Shown here: piece after piece, positions 17,272 to 25,855 of the stretch
Layout of the letters: every line of letters begins with the position of its first letter
Numbering within the stretch: the first letter of the stretch is position 1
The notes under the pieces: generated by a model
Told to the model about the DNA's origin: nothing
The model's input: the letters and a program-made list of their open reading frames with translations, nothing else
Databases searched by the model: none
Translations under genes and position numbers: made by a program
NCBI GenBank assembly: GCA_036702865.1
Contig: DATNQD010000088.1
Coordinates: 20,052 to 84,051, forward strand
DNA length: 64,000 bases
Source: Trichocoleus sp.
GTDB lineage: Bacteria > Cyanobacteriota > Cyanobacteriia > Elainellales > Elainellaceae
Reading direction: 5' to 3'

Positions 17272-19878
17272 TTACTCAAAAGGACCTCTTGTTACGCCCA
17301 GCCGACTTTGCAGCTTCAGTTCACGCCATAGCTGCGAGCCTGTGATTTTGCCTTGAAGCAACTGTTGATAGCGATCGATCGTTTGGGCAACAGCTTCAGG
17401 GGTTTCTTGCACAAACTCTAGCCGGAAGTGACGAACGCCGAGTTCAATCAATCGCTGCATATACTCTGCACCAGTTTGGGCTGTGCCATTGAAGACGGTA
17501 TTGCGGCAACCTGCATCTGCTTGTAGAAGGTGCTCTGTCCCAACTCGATCGCGCAACTTGACTTCATGCTTCTCACAGGGACGACCGCAGTTTGTATAGT
17601 CCGTTCCTTCAGAGAGAAAAGCGCAAAAGACGCAGTGTTCCATGTGAAACATTGGCATATGCTGATGAATTGTCACCTCTAACCAGTCGGGGGGACAACT
17701 CTGGATCAAGTCTTCCAGTTGAGCAATATTCAGGTCATAGGATGCAGTGAGACGCGCCAGATTAAACTGCTGCTTCAGGTAGTCTGCTGTCAGCGGGTTC
17801 GCAACATTTAGAGAAAAGTCACCTGTGCAGGGGCGATCGGCAAAGAAGCGAAGCTGGTCATAGTTGCGAATCAGATAACCATCTGCGTCAGCGGAGCGAA
17901 CCTGCTGCAAAATCCAGTTCTCCCCTGCTTTCGTAATTCGAGGGGGAGCGACCCAAATCTGCGGTTGCAAGGTGCGTGATTCTGCCTGTTCTCCCCTCTG
18001 AGTTGCACTTGTTCCTTGTCCTCTAAATTGCCGGACTTGCTGCACTGCCGATCGATAGGCGCGAGGATCTTCAAATTCGCAGTAAAGGGTTTGAATTCCC
18101 GATTTGAGAGCAGCCTGAAGTTGATCAAGGTTCCGCACCAGAACAATGAGGGAAGGCGACAGTGAGGATGCAGAGCGATGCGGGGAAGGAAGAATTTGGG
18201 CAAGGGTAGCAGCAGAATTGAGTTGCCAGCGTTGGGGCTGCGATCGACGCTGTTCTAGCTGGTTAACCATTTCCCGCCGAATTCGATTTAGCTCACTCAC
18301 AGGTAGCATGAGATGACCCTGGAGATGGCTCGTTAAATGACTCAGTTTGAACGGGGTATTCCCAAGCCGTCCCAGTTGTTCTTGCAGCCGATCGCTTGTT
18401 AACGGCTGTTTTTGTGCCTCGACTAAGGGCATTGCCGAGTCAACCTGTACCACATGACCTGACTCGTCACGGGCAATGACGGTGAGCGGCTGATCGAGTT
18501 CGCCATAAACTTCGAGTTGGATGGGGCGTTGGAAGCGAGGCGTTTCTCCAGCATAAGTTTGTCGCAACTGTCGATCGAGTTCTGGGTCGCTGGTTTTCCA
18601 GAGCCGATCGCCCAGATGAATTCGGCGCAAGTTGAGGCTATCCCGTCCAAAGGTGAGAATTGTCTCCTGTCCCCGCTGCTCTACCGCATAAACCCGCCCG
18701 CCTTCCTCCGCAGCTTCAGGGTGCCCAGCATCAAAAACGACGCCATCTCCCAGCTTCACAGGTGCTTCTAGCCGAATCGTAATTTGCTCTCCGCGAATCC
18801 GAGTCACCTCTCCTAAATAAACGCCTCGCTTCTTGCCAAACCGAGCATGAACAAGCTCCTGATTATTAACACCGCGCAACCAGCCGCTATAAAGTCCCCG
18901 CGAGAAGGACATTTCTAAACGATATCGATCAGAACCGCTATCTCCTTCCTTGTCCCTGTCTATGTCTCTGCCCCTAAGTTCTTCCTGCTCTATGCCTTCC
19001 CAAGCGCCCAGTTCATCCATTGCTCGATCGAGTGCCTGACGATAAACGCGAGTCACATTTGCCACATATTCAGGTGTTTTGAGTCGTCCCTCAATTTTGA
19101 GGCTGCTAATTCCGGCTTTAACGAGATCAGGCAGGACTTCCAGCCCCGATAAGTCCTGGGGGCTAAGCAAATATTTTCGATCGCCCAACGCCACCTCTTT
19201 GCCATCTGCAATCAAGTCGTAGGGCATCCGGCAGGCTTGAGCACACTCCCCTCGATTGGCAGAGCGTCCACCCAGCGCTTCACTTGTGAGGCATTGCCCA
19301 GAATAGGCAACACAGAGCGCCCCATGCACAAATACTTCCAGCGGCAAGGAAATTTGGCGATCGGCTAACTGCTGCTGAATTTTGTTGATTTCTTTAAGAG
19401 AGCATTCTCGCGCCAGCACCACCAACTCACAGCCGAGTGCCTTGGCAAACTCTACGCCGATCGCACTGGTGATGGTCATTTGGGTGGAAGCATGAATTGG
19501 AAAATCGGGAGACAAATGACGAATCAACCGACAGATCCCAATATCTTGCACAATCATCGCATCGACACCTGATGAAATGATCGATCGAAGGTATTGTTCA
19601 GCTTCAGGCAGCTCTTGAGGGAAAACTAGCGTGTTAACGGTGACATAGCCTTTGACGCCTCGGAGATGGAGAAATGCCATGAGTTCTGGCAAATCTGCCT
19701 CTGTAAAGTTCTGCGCTCGCATCCGGGCATTGAACCGATCCAAGCCAAAGTAAATTGCGTCTGCCCCATTCTCCACTGCTGCTTTCGCGCATTCCCAACT
19801 GCCTGCTGGAGCGAGAATTTCGGGTCGTTGGAAGCGGGATGGGAGGGGTTGGGAAATGGGTTGCAGGTTGGCACTCAT
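17272..19878 (-). CDS. U32-family peptidase-like protein (RlhA/TrhP type)
   Basis: An 868-residue protein. The N-terminal U32 domain starts RPEILAPAGSWECAKAAVENGADAIYFG and contains the signature block EVFVHGALCVAYSGQCL through GECAQACRMPYDL. The C-terminal half repeats a U32-like barrel and ends with HMPMFHMEHCVFCAF and GRPCEKHEVKLRDR, whose cysteines probably bind an iron-sulfur cluster as in tRNA/rRNA hydroxylation proteins TrhP and RlhA. Those are RNA-modification enzymes (5-hydroxycytidine or -uridine) despite the peptidase name. The frame extends to 20049, but homology begins just after the ATG at 19878, so that start is used. Confidence 0.88.
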   Translation of the reverse strand: MSANLQPISQPLPSRFQRPEILAPAGSWECAKAAVENGADAIYFGLDRFNARMRAQNFTEADLPELMAFLHLRGVKGYVTVNTLVFPQELPEAEQYLRSIISSGVDAMIVQDIGICRLIRHLSPDFPIHASTQMTITSAIGVEFAKALGCELVVLARECSLKEINKIQQQLADRQISLPLEVFVHGALCVAYSGQCLTSEALGGRSANRGECAQACRMPYDLIADGKEVALGDRKYLLSPQDLSGLEVLPDLVKAGISSLKIEGRLKTPEYVANVTRVYRQALDRAMDELGAWEGIEQEELRGRDIDRDKEGDSGSDRYRLEMSFSRGLYSGWLRGVNNQELVHARFGKKRGVYLGEVTRIRGEQITIRLEAPVKLGDGVVFDAGHPEAAEEGGRVYAVEQRGQETILTFGRDSLNLRRIHLGDRLWKTSDPELDRQLRQTYAGETPRFQRPIQLEVYGELDQPLTVIARDESGHVVQVDSAMPLVEAQKQPLTSDRLQEQLGRLGNTPFKLSHLTSHLQGHLMLPVSELNRIRREMVNQLEQRRSQPQRWQLNSAATLAQILPSPHRSASSLSPSLIVLVRNLDQLQAALKSGIQTLYCEFEDPRAYRSAVQQVRQFRGQGTSATQRGEQAESRTLQPQIWVAPPRITKAGENWILQQVRSADADGYLIRNYDQLRFFADRPCTGDFSLNVANPLTADYLKQQFNLARLTASYDLNIAQLEDLIQSCPPDWLEVTIHQHMPMFHMEHCVFCAFLSEGTDYTNCGRPCEKHEVKLRDRVGTEHLLQADAGCRNTVFNGTAQTGAEYMQRLIELGVRHFRLEFVQETPEAVAQTIDRYQQLLQGKITGSQLWRELKLQSRLGVTRGPFE

Positions 19879-20041
19879 GCGATCGATTAAATAGGCTCTT
19901 CTGCCATGATATCGATTTGTTCTTCGGAGTAGGGGTCGAAGGTTGAATGCTGGAGTCGGAGCAATTATGATTTGGTAGTTTTTAATACAGAGATTCGGCG
20001 TAAATTTGCGTCTCAATAGAACAGATTCAGGGGTGTGGGGA

Positions 20042-21469
20042 ATGTCCAACTCGATCGCCGGACAGCTCGATCCAACTCGTATCCTGTTCGATCTACAGCA
20101 GGGAAACGAAATTGCTCAATCTTTTTCGGGATGCCTGGAGCCAGAAGAGATTGCCCGTCGAGTTACGGATGGATTGGTTGAAAAGTTTAACTGTGCTTTT
20201 GCTCGGCTCTGGCTATTGGAACCGGATCAGGCAACGCTCAAGCTGATTGCCTCTTCAGGAATGTACACTCGCACCGACGGTTTTTTTGCGCGTGTGCCAA
20301 TGGGGGCTTATAAGGTCGGCAAAATTGCCCAAAATCGAGTCTCTTTTTTGAGTAATGATCTAGCGGCTGAAACCTGGGTCGGGAATCGGGAATGGGCAGT
20401 TGCGAATCAAGTTCGTGGGTTTGCGGGCTATCCGCTTGCAGTCAAAGAGAAAGTTGTGGGCGTTCTGGCAGCATTTAGCCACCAGTCGATGGAGCCAGAA
20501 TTTCTAGAGGCATTGCAGACGCTCTGCACAATGGCAACGATCGCTCTAGATACAGCATCGCACTATCAAAAAGAACAGCAGTTTTGGCGATCGAGTTCTC
20601 GCTCAACCTTTAGCCATCTTTCTCTTTCTGATCAGCTTGCCAGTCTCCTCAGCTCGACAAGACTGACGCTCGTTGGAACCGAACAACCCCTGACGCTACC
20701 GATCGCTTATGTGTTTCTGCGAGCCGCCGAAATTCTGAATCAACTGGGCTGCACCTATGGTCGGCTGATCTACAGTGCAGAAACGGTCTCACTAGAAGCG
20801 ACTGTTCCAACACCCACGCTGATCACCTCTGATCTAGAGCAGTGGCTTAACCCAGTGCTGCATGAATTATCCTTTACGGTTTCCTGTTTAGGAGGTTTAC
20901 TGCAAACACAGACCAGCGCTCATCAGAAAGCAATTCAAGTGGTTTTGAGTTTGCCCCATGCTCGGAATCAACTGCATGAAAAAGTGCAAATTCGGTGCCA
21001 TTCTCCAGTATTACATCTGGCATTTACGCAACTAGCGATTTTAGCAGGTCTTACAGTTTGTCAAGAAGCGAATAATCGTGTCCCACTTTTGACAGATGAC
21101 ATTCTCCAAGTCAGCGCCGGTAGACAGATAATTTGGATTCATCAGGGAATTCAAACCGTTCCAAAAGGAATTAAGGCAAAAGTTGATTTATCGGTAGATC
21201 CGGCTCAATTGAAAGAGGCTGTTACAGCAGCCAGGCAAGGCAAATTGTGGGGTGTTGATTCAGAAGTTCAAACACAACAAGTTTTGTCGGAACGTGAATT
21301 AGAAATTTTAACGCTTCTCACTCAAGGGCTTCGCGATCGAGACATTGCCGATCGGTTGGTGATTAGCGAAAGCACTGTCAAGTTTCACATGAACAATACT
21401 TTAAGCAAGCTGAAAGCTAGAACCCGGTATCAGGCAATTTATGAGGCGATCGAACAGGGGTGGATTTAG
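20042..21469 (+). CDS. GAF-domain LuxR-type transcriptional regulator
   Basis: A 475-residue regulator. The N-terminal GAF domain (~25-165) is of the FAFARLWLLEPDQATLKLIASSGMYTR kind (visible as CAFARLWLLEPDQ). A middle region of unknown fold follows. The C-terminal LuxR helix-turn-helix is at ~412-475, with LSERELEILTLLTQGLRDR and ISESTVKFHMNNTLSKL. It lacks a receiver domain, so the signal is probably a small ligand sensed by GAF. ATG 20042 is chosen over 20006, which overlaps the upstream U32 frame. It sits 331 bp before the Nit1C cluster and points into it, making it a candidate regulator of that cluster. Confidence 0.85.
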   Translation: MSNSIAGQLDPTRILFDLQQGNEIAQSFSGCLEPEEIARRVTDGLVEKFNCAFARLWLLEPDQATLKLIASSGMYTRTDGFFARVPMGAYKVGKIAQNRVSFLSNDLAAETWVGNREWAVANQVRGFAGYPLAVKEKVVGVLAAFSHQSMEPEFLEALQTLCTMATIALDTASHYQKEQQFWRSSSRSTFSHLSLSDQLASLLSSTRLTLVGTEQPLTLPIAYVFLRAAEILNQLGCTYGRLIYSAETVSLEATVPTPTLITSDLEQWLNPVLHELSFTVSCLGGLLQTQTSAHQKAIQVVLSLPHARNQLHEKVQIRCHSPVLHLAFTQLAILAGLTVCQEANNRVPLLTDDILQVSAGRQIIWIHQGIQTVPKGIKAKVDLSVDPAQLKEAVTAARQGKLWGVDSEVQTQQVLSERELEILTLLTQGLRDRDIADRLVISESTVKFHMNNTLSKLKARTRYQAIYEAIEQGWI

Positions 21470-21494
21470 ATATAAGGGTGGATTTAGATACAGG
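21459..21494. repeat. 18-bp tandem duplication across a stop codon
   Basis: GGTGGATTTAGATATAAG is followed immediately by GGTGGATTTAGATACAGG. The first copy contains the LuxR-gene stop codon, so the second is a duplicated 3' end. Confidence 0.7.
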
Positions 21495-21800
21495 AGATTG
21501 AGAAGGCAGAGATAGAGCGAATTTAACGAGATTTTAGTTTGATAGTTTATTACTCGCTAATTTTGTTTTACATCTATATCTTAAGGCTGGATCTGCTTCT
21601 AAAGCTTGAAATTTGACACCTATCTAAATCGCTAGTTTAATAGGATTTGTCATGACTTCTTAGCTTTTTGACCCGACTAGATCGATCGCCTGACCTTATC
21701 GTTAGACTTTAATCTTTCGTAGTAGAAGACACAAAATTCAGTTGTAATCGCCGCTTAATCTGCAATCATTCGAGCAAACTACCAAGCAAAAGGAAATTAG
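21470..21800. other. Intergenic region before flavin oxidoreductase
   Basis: 331 bp. Apart from the tandem duplication at its left edge it holds a near-consensus NtcA-like site (GTG-N8-TAC, 21478-21491). That site lies far from the gene and is formed by the duplication, so I do not call it a promoter. AT-rich remainder, no ORF. Confidence 0.4.
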
Positions 21801-23084
21801 ATGAGCAATCACTATTCCGTCATCATTGTAGGAGGGGGTCAAGCAGGACTATCGATGAGTTACTGCCTTAAGGAAAGGGGAATTGACCACATTGTTTTTG
21901 AGAAAAACCAGATTGGGTATTCCTGGCGATCGAAGCGATGGGATTCTTTTTGTTTAGTAACCCCTAACTGGCAGTGTAAATTACCAGGACATCCTTATTC
22001 TGGCAATGACCCTTACGGCTTTATGCAGAAGGATGAAATTGTTCAATATATTGAGAGCTATGCAGCATCTTTTGACCCACCTGTAAAAGAGGGTGTTGAA
22101 GTTCTCAAAGTTTGTCAAGATTCTGCTCAAAGTGTTTTTGAAGTGACAACCTCGATCGGACATTACACCGCAGATCAGGTCGTCATTGCTTCAGGAAGCT
22201 ATCATCAACCCAAAATTCCTAAACTGGCTGAACGCTTACCAGATACGATCGTTCAACTCCACTCTTCAGCCTACAGAAATGCAGAGTCTTTGCCTGATGG
22301 AAGCGTACTGGTAATTGGGACAGGTCAGTCGGGTTGCCAAATTGCAGAAGATTTACATCTTGCCGGGAAACAGGTGCATTTGTGTGTGGGTGGTGCGCCT
22401 CGATCGCCGCGTCGATATCGGGGAAAAGATGTGGTTGATTGGCTCGATCAAATGGGCTATTACGACTTATCAATTGATGAACATCCCCAAAAGGAAAAGG
22501 TGAGAGCGAAAGCAAATCATTATGTAACTGGACGGGGCGGCGGACGAGAAATTGATCTACGTCAGTTTGCTCTGGAAGGAATGCAGCTTCACGGCAAGCT
22601 CAAGAACATTAGTGGTCGCACGATCGAATTTTGCAGCGATCTGAAGCAGAATTTAGACCAGGCAGATGCTGTTGCTGAGAGCATTAAAAAAACGATCGAT
22701 TCATTCATTGAGAAGAATCAAATTCAGGCTCCCATTGAGCCACCTTATCAGCCAGCTTGGGAACCTGACTCAGAATTGCCTGCTTTGGACTACGAGGCAG
22801 CAAACATTAGGGCTGTGATTTGGTGTACTGGCTACCAATCCGATTTTCGGTGGGTGGAAATTCCGGTTTTTGATGGCAAAGGCTACCCCGGGCATGAGCG
22901 TGGAATTACTCCCGTTTGGGGACTCTACTTTCTGGGGCTACCCTGGCTTTATACCTGGGGTTCGGGCAGATTTTCAGGCATTGCTAGAGATGCCAGTTAT
23001 TTAGCCGATTATATTTCAGCTCGGAAGAAATCAACCCAATCAAATGCATGGAGTATTGTCAATGAATACCTGCTGGGTTCATGA
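21801..23084 (+). CDS. Flavin-dependent oxidoreductase, MSMEG_0569-like (Nit1C cluster)
   Basis: A 427-residue FAD/NAD(P)-binding monooxygenase-like protein. The FAD Rossmann motif VIIVGGGQAGLSMSYCL is at residues 8-24, and a second nucleotide motif, VLVIGTGQSGCQIAEDL, is near 170. WCTGY near 347 matches the ATG-containing region of flavin monooxygenases. It belongs to the family consistently found with Nit1C nitrilases (MSMEG_0569 in Mycobacterium, NitH in pseudomonads). It starts the cluster but is separated from the next gene by 425 bp with its own promoter. Substrate unknown; the cluster is linked to cyanide or nitrile assimilation. Confidence 0.88.
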   Translation: MSNHYSVIIVGGGQAGLSMSYCLKERGIDHIVFEKNQIGYSWRSKRWDSFCLVTPNWQCKLPGHPYSGNDPYGFMQKDEIVQYIESYAASFDPPVKEGVEVLKVCQDSAQSVFEVTTSIGHYTADQVVIASGSYHQPKIPKLAERLPDTIVQLHSSAYRNAESLPDGSVLVIGTGQSGCQIAEDLHLAGKQVHLCVGGAPRSPRRYRGKDVVDWLDQMGYYDLSIDEHPQKEKVRAKANHYVTGRGGGREIDLRQFALEGMQLHGKLKNISGRTIEFCSDLKQNLDQADAVAESIKKTIDSFIEKNQIQAPIEPPYQPAWEPDSELPALDYEAANIRAVIWCTGYQSDFRWVEIPVFDGKGYPGHERGITPVWGLYFLGLPWLYTWGSGRFSGIARDASYLADYISARKKSTQSNAWSIVNEYLLGS

Positions 23085-23509
23085 ATGTTTCTGAGAGATA
23101 AGGATACCTGAATGCTGGAATAAGTTTAGCCGAAAGGGTAGAGATTTAACCCACCATATTATGCCAATCCTGCCCTTACAGGTATTCGGTTTGCTGGAAA
23201 TTTTCTCAGCAGTTCATAATTTGCTGGGTGCTGTTTAAACCTATTGATTTAAATAGGCACTAATACAAAATTCTTGAGTTGTTTGAGAAATTTCGGCTAG
23301 ACTGCCTTTATCACTAGACTTGATTTTTCCGTATTGAGAGATACAAAATGTTTTGTCTGTCAGCACTTACTCTTGCTACACAAATCCTTGAAATACAGGT
23401 TTCAAGTCTCAGGAGCTAGGGATTAGATTTTGGAGAAAGGTCAAGTTTGGATTCTACGATTGCTTAGCCTTTCTCATACTGCGTTCAATCAACAACCAAG
23501 GGGAAAATT
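23085..23509. other. Intergenic region carrying the NtcA promoter
   Basis: 425 bp between the oxidoreductase and the Sll0783-like gene. It contains the NtcA-type promoter listed at 23331-23373. The stretch at 23085-23330 shows nothing else recognisable. Confidence 0.6.
23331..23373 (+). promoter_or_regulatory. NtcA-activated promoter
   Basis: A perfect NtcA box GTA-TTGAGAGA-TAC occupies 23331-23344. It is followed by 23 bases and a -10 element TACTCT (TA-N3-T, 23368-23373). This is exactly the class-II NtcA promoter architecture known in cyanobacteria (GTA-N8-TAC, N22-23, TA-N3-T). Transcription should start near 23380, giving a ~130-base leader before ATG 23510. It fits the known nitrogen-starvation induction of the Synechocystis homologue sll0783. 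Confidence 0.85.
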
Positions 23510-23992
23510 ATGCCTGAAGTCACCACTCCAGCTCATCAAGTTGGCGATTTCTTTGTGGATTACGAAGAGAAAGTTTTTCCAGATGTCAAAGCTGAACCTG
23601 GCGAAAAAGCGTTAGTGACATTCCACACTGTTGCCTTTGAAGGATCGATCGGTTTTGTTAATCTCTTACAAGCAACTCGCTTGCTGCGGAAAGGCTTTGA
23701 AACCTCTATTTTGCTTTATGGTCCTGGTGTCACACTGGGGGTACAGCGTGGTTTTCCCAAATTAGGAGATTCTGCCTTCCCCGGACACCAGAATTTCAAC
23801 GATCAGCTCAGCAAATTTATGGCTGAAGGTGGCAAAGTCTATGCTTGTCGTTTTGCGCTGCAAGCCCTCTACGGACATGGCGAACCATCTTTAATTCCCG
23901 GTATTCGCCCAATCAATCCGCTTGATGTTTTAGATTTAGTGCTGCTGCATCGGAAGGATGGTGCGCTGATTCTAGATACCTGGACGCTATAG
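23510..23992 (+). CDS. Nitrogen-starvation protein, Sll0783/MSMEG_0572-like (Nit1C cluster)
   Basis: A 160-residue soluble protein, first gene after the NtcA promoter. The sequence [20 protein letters not shown] and [20 protein letters not shown] match the family represented by Synechocystis Sll0783, a nitrogen-starvation-induced protein reported as needed for polyhydroxybutyrate accumulation. Its fold resembles DsrE-like sulfur-relay proteins by the [18 protein letters not shown] pattern, which is only an impression. The biochemical role is unknown. A 343-bp gap separates it from the nitrilase, containing a degenerate repeat. Confidence 0.88.
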   Translation: MPEVTTPAHQVGDFFVDYEEKVFPDVKAEPGEKALVTFHTVAFEGSIGFVNLLQATRLLRKGFETSILLYGPGVTLGVQRGFPKLGDSAFPGHQNFNDQLSKFMAEGGKVYACRFALQALYGHGEPSLIPGIRPINPLDVLDLVLLHRKDGALILDTWTL

Positions 23993-24335
23993 GCAAGAAG
24001 TTTTCGATAACCGCTGATTCGCATCCAACATTGCTGAACGCTTTCTAAGAAGTGTTTTTAAGCGGTTCAGACTTCCTAAATCCCCCTTTACTGGGGGACT
24101 CTGACCGATCCGCAGATCGGCAGAACTAAACTCAGCAGAACTGAACAATCTAGGGGGCAATGCAGGAGCCTAGTAAGCAACCTCACTCTTTTTGCAATGC
24201 CCTCATCTCCAGTTCCACTCCCGCAAAGCTTTTACCTGCAAAGTTCCAATTCTTTAGAGTTCCAATAGAGTTCCAATATAGAGTTTTCAAAACTCTGCTT
24301 CCAGAAATCTAAAATCTGTTTCCCCACCATCTGCC
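23993..24335. other. Intergenic region with repeat DNA inside the Nit1C cluster
   Basis: 343 bp. It holds a divergent copy of the GCATTGC-bounded repeat (24029-24200, listed separately), a CCGATC-CGCA-GATCGG hairpin within it, and two direct copies of AGAGTTCCAAT (24256 and 24267). The nitrilase may therefore need its own promoter downstream of the insertion. Confidence 0.55.
24029..24200 (-). repeat. Dispersed repeat, copy C (divergent)
   Basis: Read on the minus strand it starts GCATTGC and contains TCCTGCATTGCCCCCTA, corresponding to TCCTGCATTGCTCCCTA in the copy at 30254. It ends with GCGTTCAGCAATG. It is about 30 bp longer than the others and includes a CCCCC/GGGGG stem typical of cyanobacterial intergenic repeats. 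Confidence 0.6.
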
Positions 24336-25379
24336 ATGAACTCCCCCATAATTCGAGCAGCAGCGGTTCAAATCAGTCCGGTTTTATTTAGTCGGGATGG
24401 CACAACAGAAAAGGTTTTGCAGTCGATCGCTCAAGCGGCGAAAGAGGGTGCTCAACTGGTTGTCTTTCCAGAAACGTTTATTCCTTACTATCCCTATTTT
24501 TCGTTTGTCCAGCCTCCTGTGCTGATGGGCAAAGAACATATGCGGCTATATGAGGAAGCAGTCACCATTCCCGGTGCTGTACCCGATGCAATTAGTAGAG
24601 CCGCTCGTTCTTATGGGGTGGTTGTGGTCTTAGGCGTGAATGAACGAGAGAACGGTTCGCTATACAATACACAACTGATTTTTGATGCAGATGGAACACT
24701 GCTGCTGAAGCGCCGGAAGATTACACCCACCTATCATGAGCGAATGATTTGGGGACAAGGTGATGGTTCAGGATTGAAGGTGTTGGATACGGCAGTTGGC
24801 AAGGTTGGTGCATTAGCTTGTTGGGAGCATTACAATCCGCTGGCTCGGTTTGCGTTGATGGCGCAGCATGAGCAGATTCACTGTGCTCAGTTTCCCGGTT
24901 CCCTGGTTGGACAAATTTTTACCGATCAAATTGAAGTAACGATTCGGCATCATGCGCTCGAATCCGGCTGTTTTGTGGTTAACTCAACAGGCTGGCTTTC
25001 ACCCGAGCAAGTCGCTCAAATCACCCCTGACGAAAAGCTGCAGCGAGTGCTGAGTGGAGGCTGCAACACCGCAATTATTGGACCAGAAGGAAATCATCTC
25101 TGTCCACCGATTACAGAAGGTGAAGGGATAGCGATCGCCGATCTCGATTTCTCGCTGATCACCAAACGCAAACGAATGATGGACTCTGTAGGGCACTATT
25201 CTCGACCTGACCTATTGCAGTTGCAAATGAACTCAGAAGCACGATCGGTGATGGCAGCAAGTTTGGGGGAAGAGGGGGCAAGCAGCAGGCTTCAGGGGGA
25301 AGGGTTAGGAAACGAGGCAGGCTTCAGGTTTCAGGGAACAGAACAAATGATTTCTCCGGCTTTGACCCCCGATCCTTAG
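24336..25379 (+). CDS. Nitrilase, Nit1C clade (Sll0784-like)
   Basis: A 347-residue carbon-nitrogen hydrolase converting nitriles to acids and ammonia. The catalytic triad is visible: Glu46 (VVFPETFIP), Lys128 (LKRRKITPT) and Cys162 ([11 protein letters not shown]). The clade and gene neighbourhood match Nit1C, whose members in other bacteria are required for growth on cyanide as nitrogen source. The last ~45 residues (from about [10 protein letters not shown]) are encoded by G-rich low-complexity DNA and are probably a degenerate extension. Confidence 0.93.
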   Translation: MNSPIIRAAAVQISPVLFSRDGTTEKVLQSIAQAAKEGAQLVVFPETFIPYYPYFSFVQPPVLMGKEHMRLYEEAVTIPGAVPDAISRAARSYGVVVVLGVNERENGSLYNTQLIFDADGTLLLKRRKITPTYHERMIWGQGDGSGLKVLDTAVGKVGALACWEHYNPLARFALMAQHEQIHCAQFPGSLVGQIFTDQIEVTIRHHALESGCFVVNSTGWLSPEQVAQITPDEKLQRVLSGGCNTAIIGPEGNHLCPPITEGEGIAIADLDFSLITKRKRMMDSVGHYSRPDLLQLQMNSEARSVMAASLGEEGASSRLQGEGLGNEAGFRFQGTEQMISPALTPDP

Positions 25380-25420
25380 TGTCTGCCATCTCTGCTTAGG
25401 ACTTCAGTACTTAATTATTT

Positions 25421-25855
25421 ATGGAAACAAGACCGCCGCTACCGCCATTTACGCTTGAAACTGCAAAAGCAAAAGTTCAGGCAGCAGAAAACGCCTGGAA
25501 CACGCGCAATCCGGATCGGGTGGCACTGGCATATACAGAAGATTCTCAGTGGCGCAATCGATCGGAATTTTTGAGCGGACGTGAAGAGATTCGAGCATTT
25601 TTGCAGCGAAAGTGGGAGAAGGAATTAGACTATCGCCTGAAAAAGGAACTTTGGAGTTTTACAGAGAATCGCATTTCGGTTCGCTTTGAGTATGAATGGC
25701 ACGATGATTCAGGTGCATGGTATCGCTCATACGGGAATGAACAGTGGGAATTTGCTGAGAACGGTTTGATGCAGCGACGAGAAGCCAGCATTAACGATGT
25801 TTCCATTCAAGAGTCTGAAAGAAAGTTTCGATGGGAGCGTGAATCCGATTTATGA
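25421..25855 (+). CDS. DUF1348 / SnoaL-like protein inserted in the Nit1C operon
   Basis: A 144-residue protein of the DUF1348 group within the NTF2/SnoaL fold. Visible signatures are [40 protein letters not shown] and [20 protein letters not shown]. Family members are cone-shaped barrels that may bind small hydrophobic ligands; no reaction is established. It lies 41 bp after the nitrilase, and its stop codon overlaps the radical SAM start (ATGA at 25852-25855), so it is translationally coupled into the cluster. It is not part of the core Nit1C set as I know it. Confidence 0.85.
   Translation: METRPPLPPFTLETAKAKVQAAENAWNTRNPDRVALAYTEDSQWRNRSEFLSGREEIRAFLQRKWEKELDYRLKKELWSFTENRISVRFEYEWHDDSGAWYRSYGNEQWEFAENGLMQRREASINDVSIQESERKFRWERESDL

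Noticed and set aside
21478..21491. GTG-N8-TAC as an NtcA site for the flavin oxidoreductase
   Set aside because: One mismatch, more than 300 bp from the gene, and created by a tandem duplication at the end of the previous gene; no -10 at the right spacing was confirmed.
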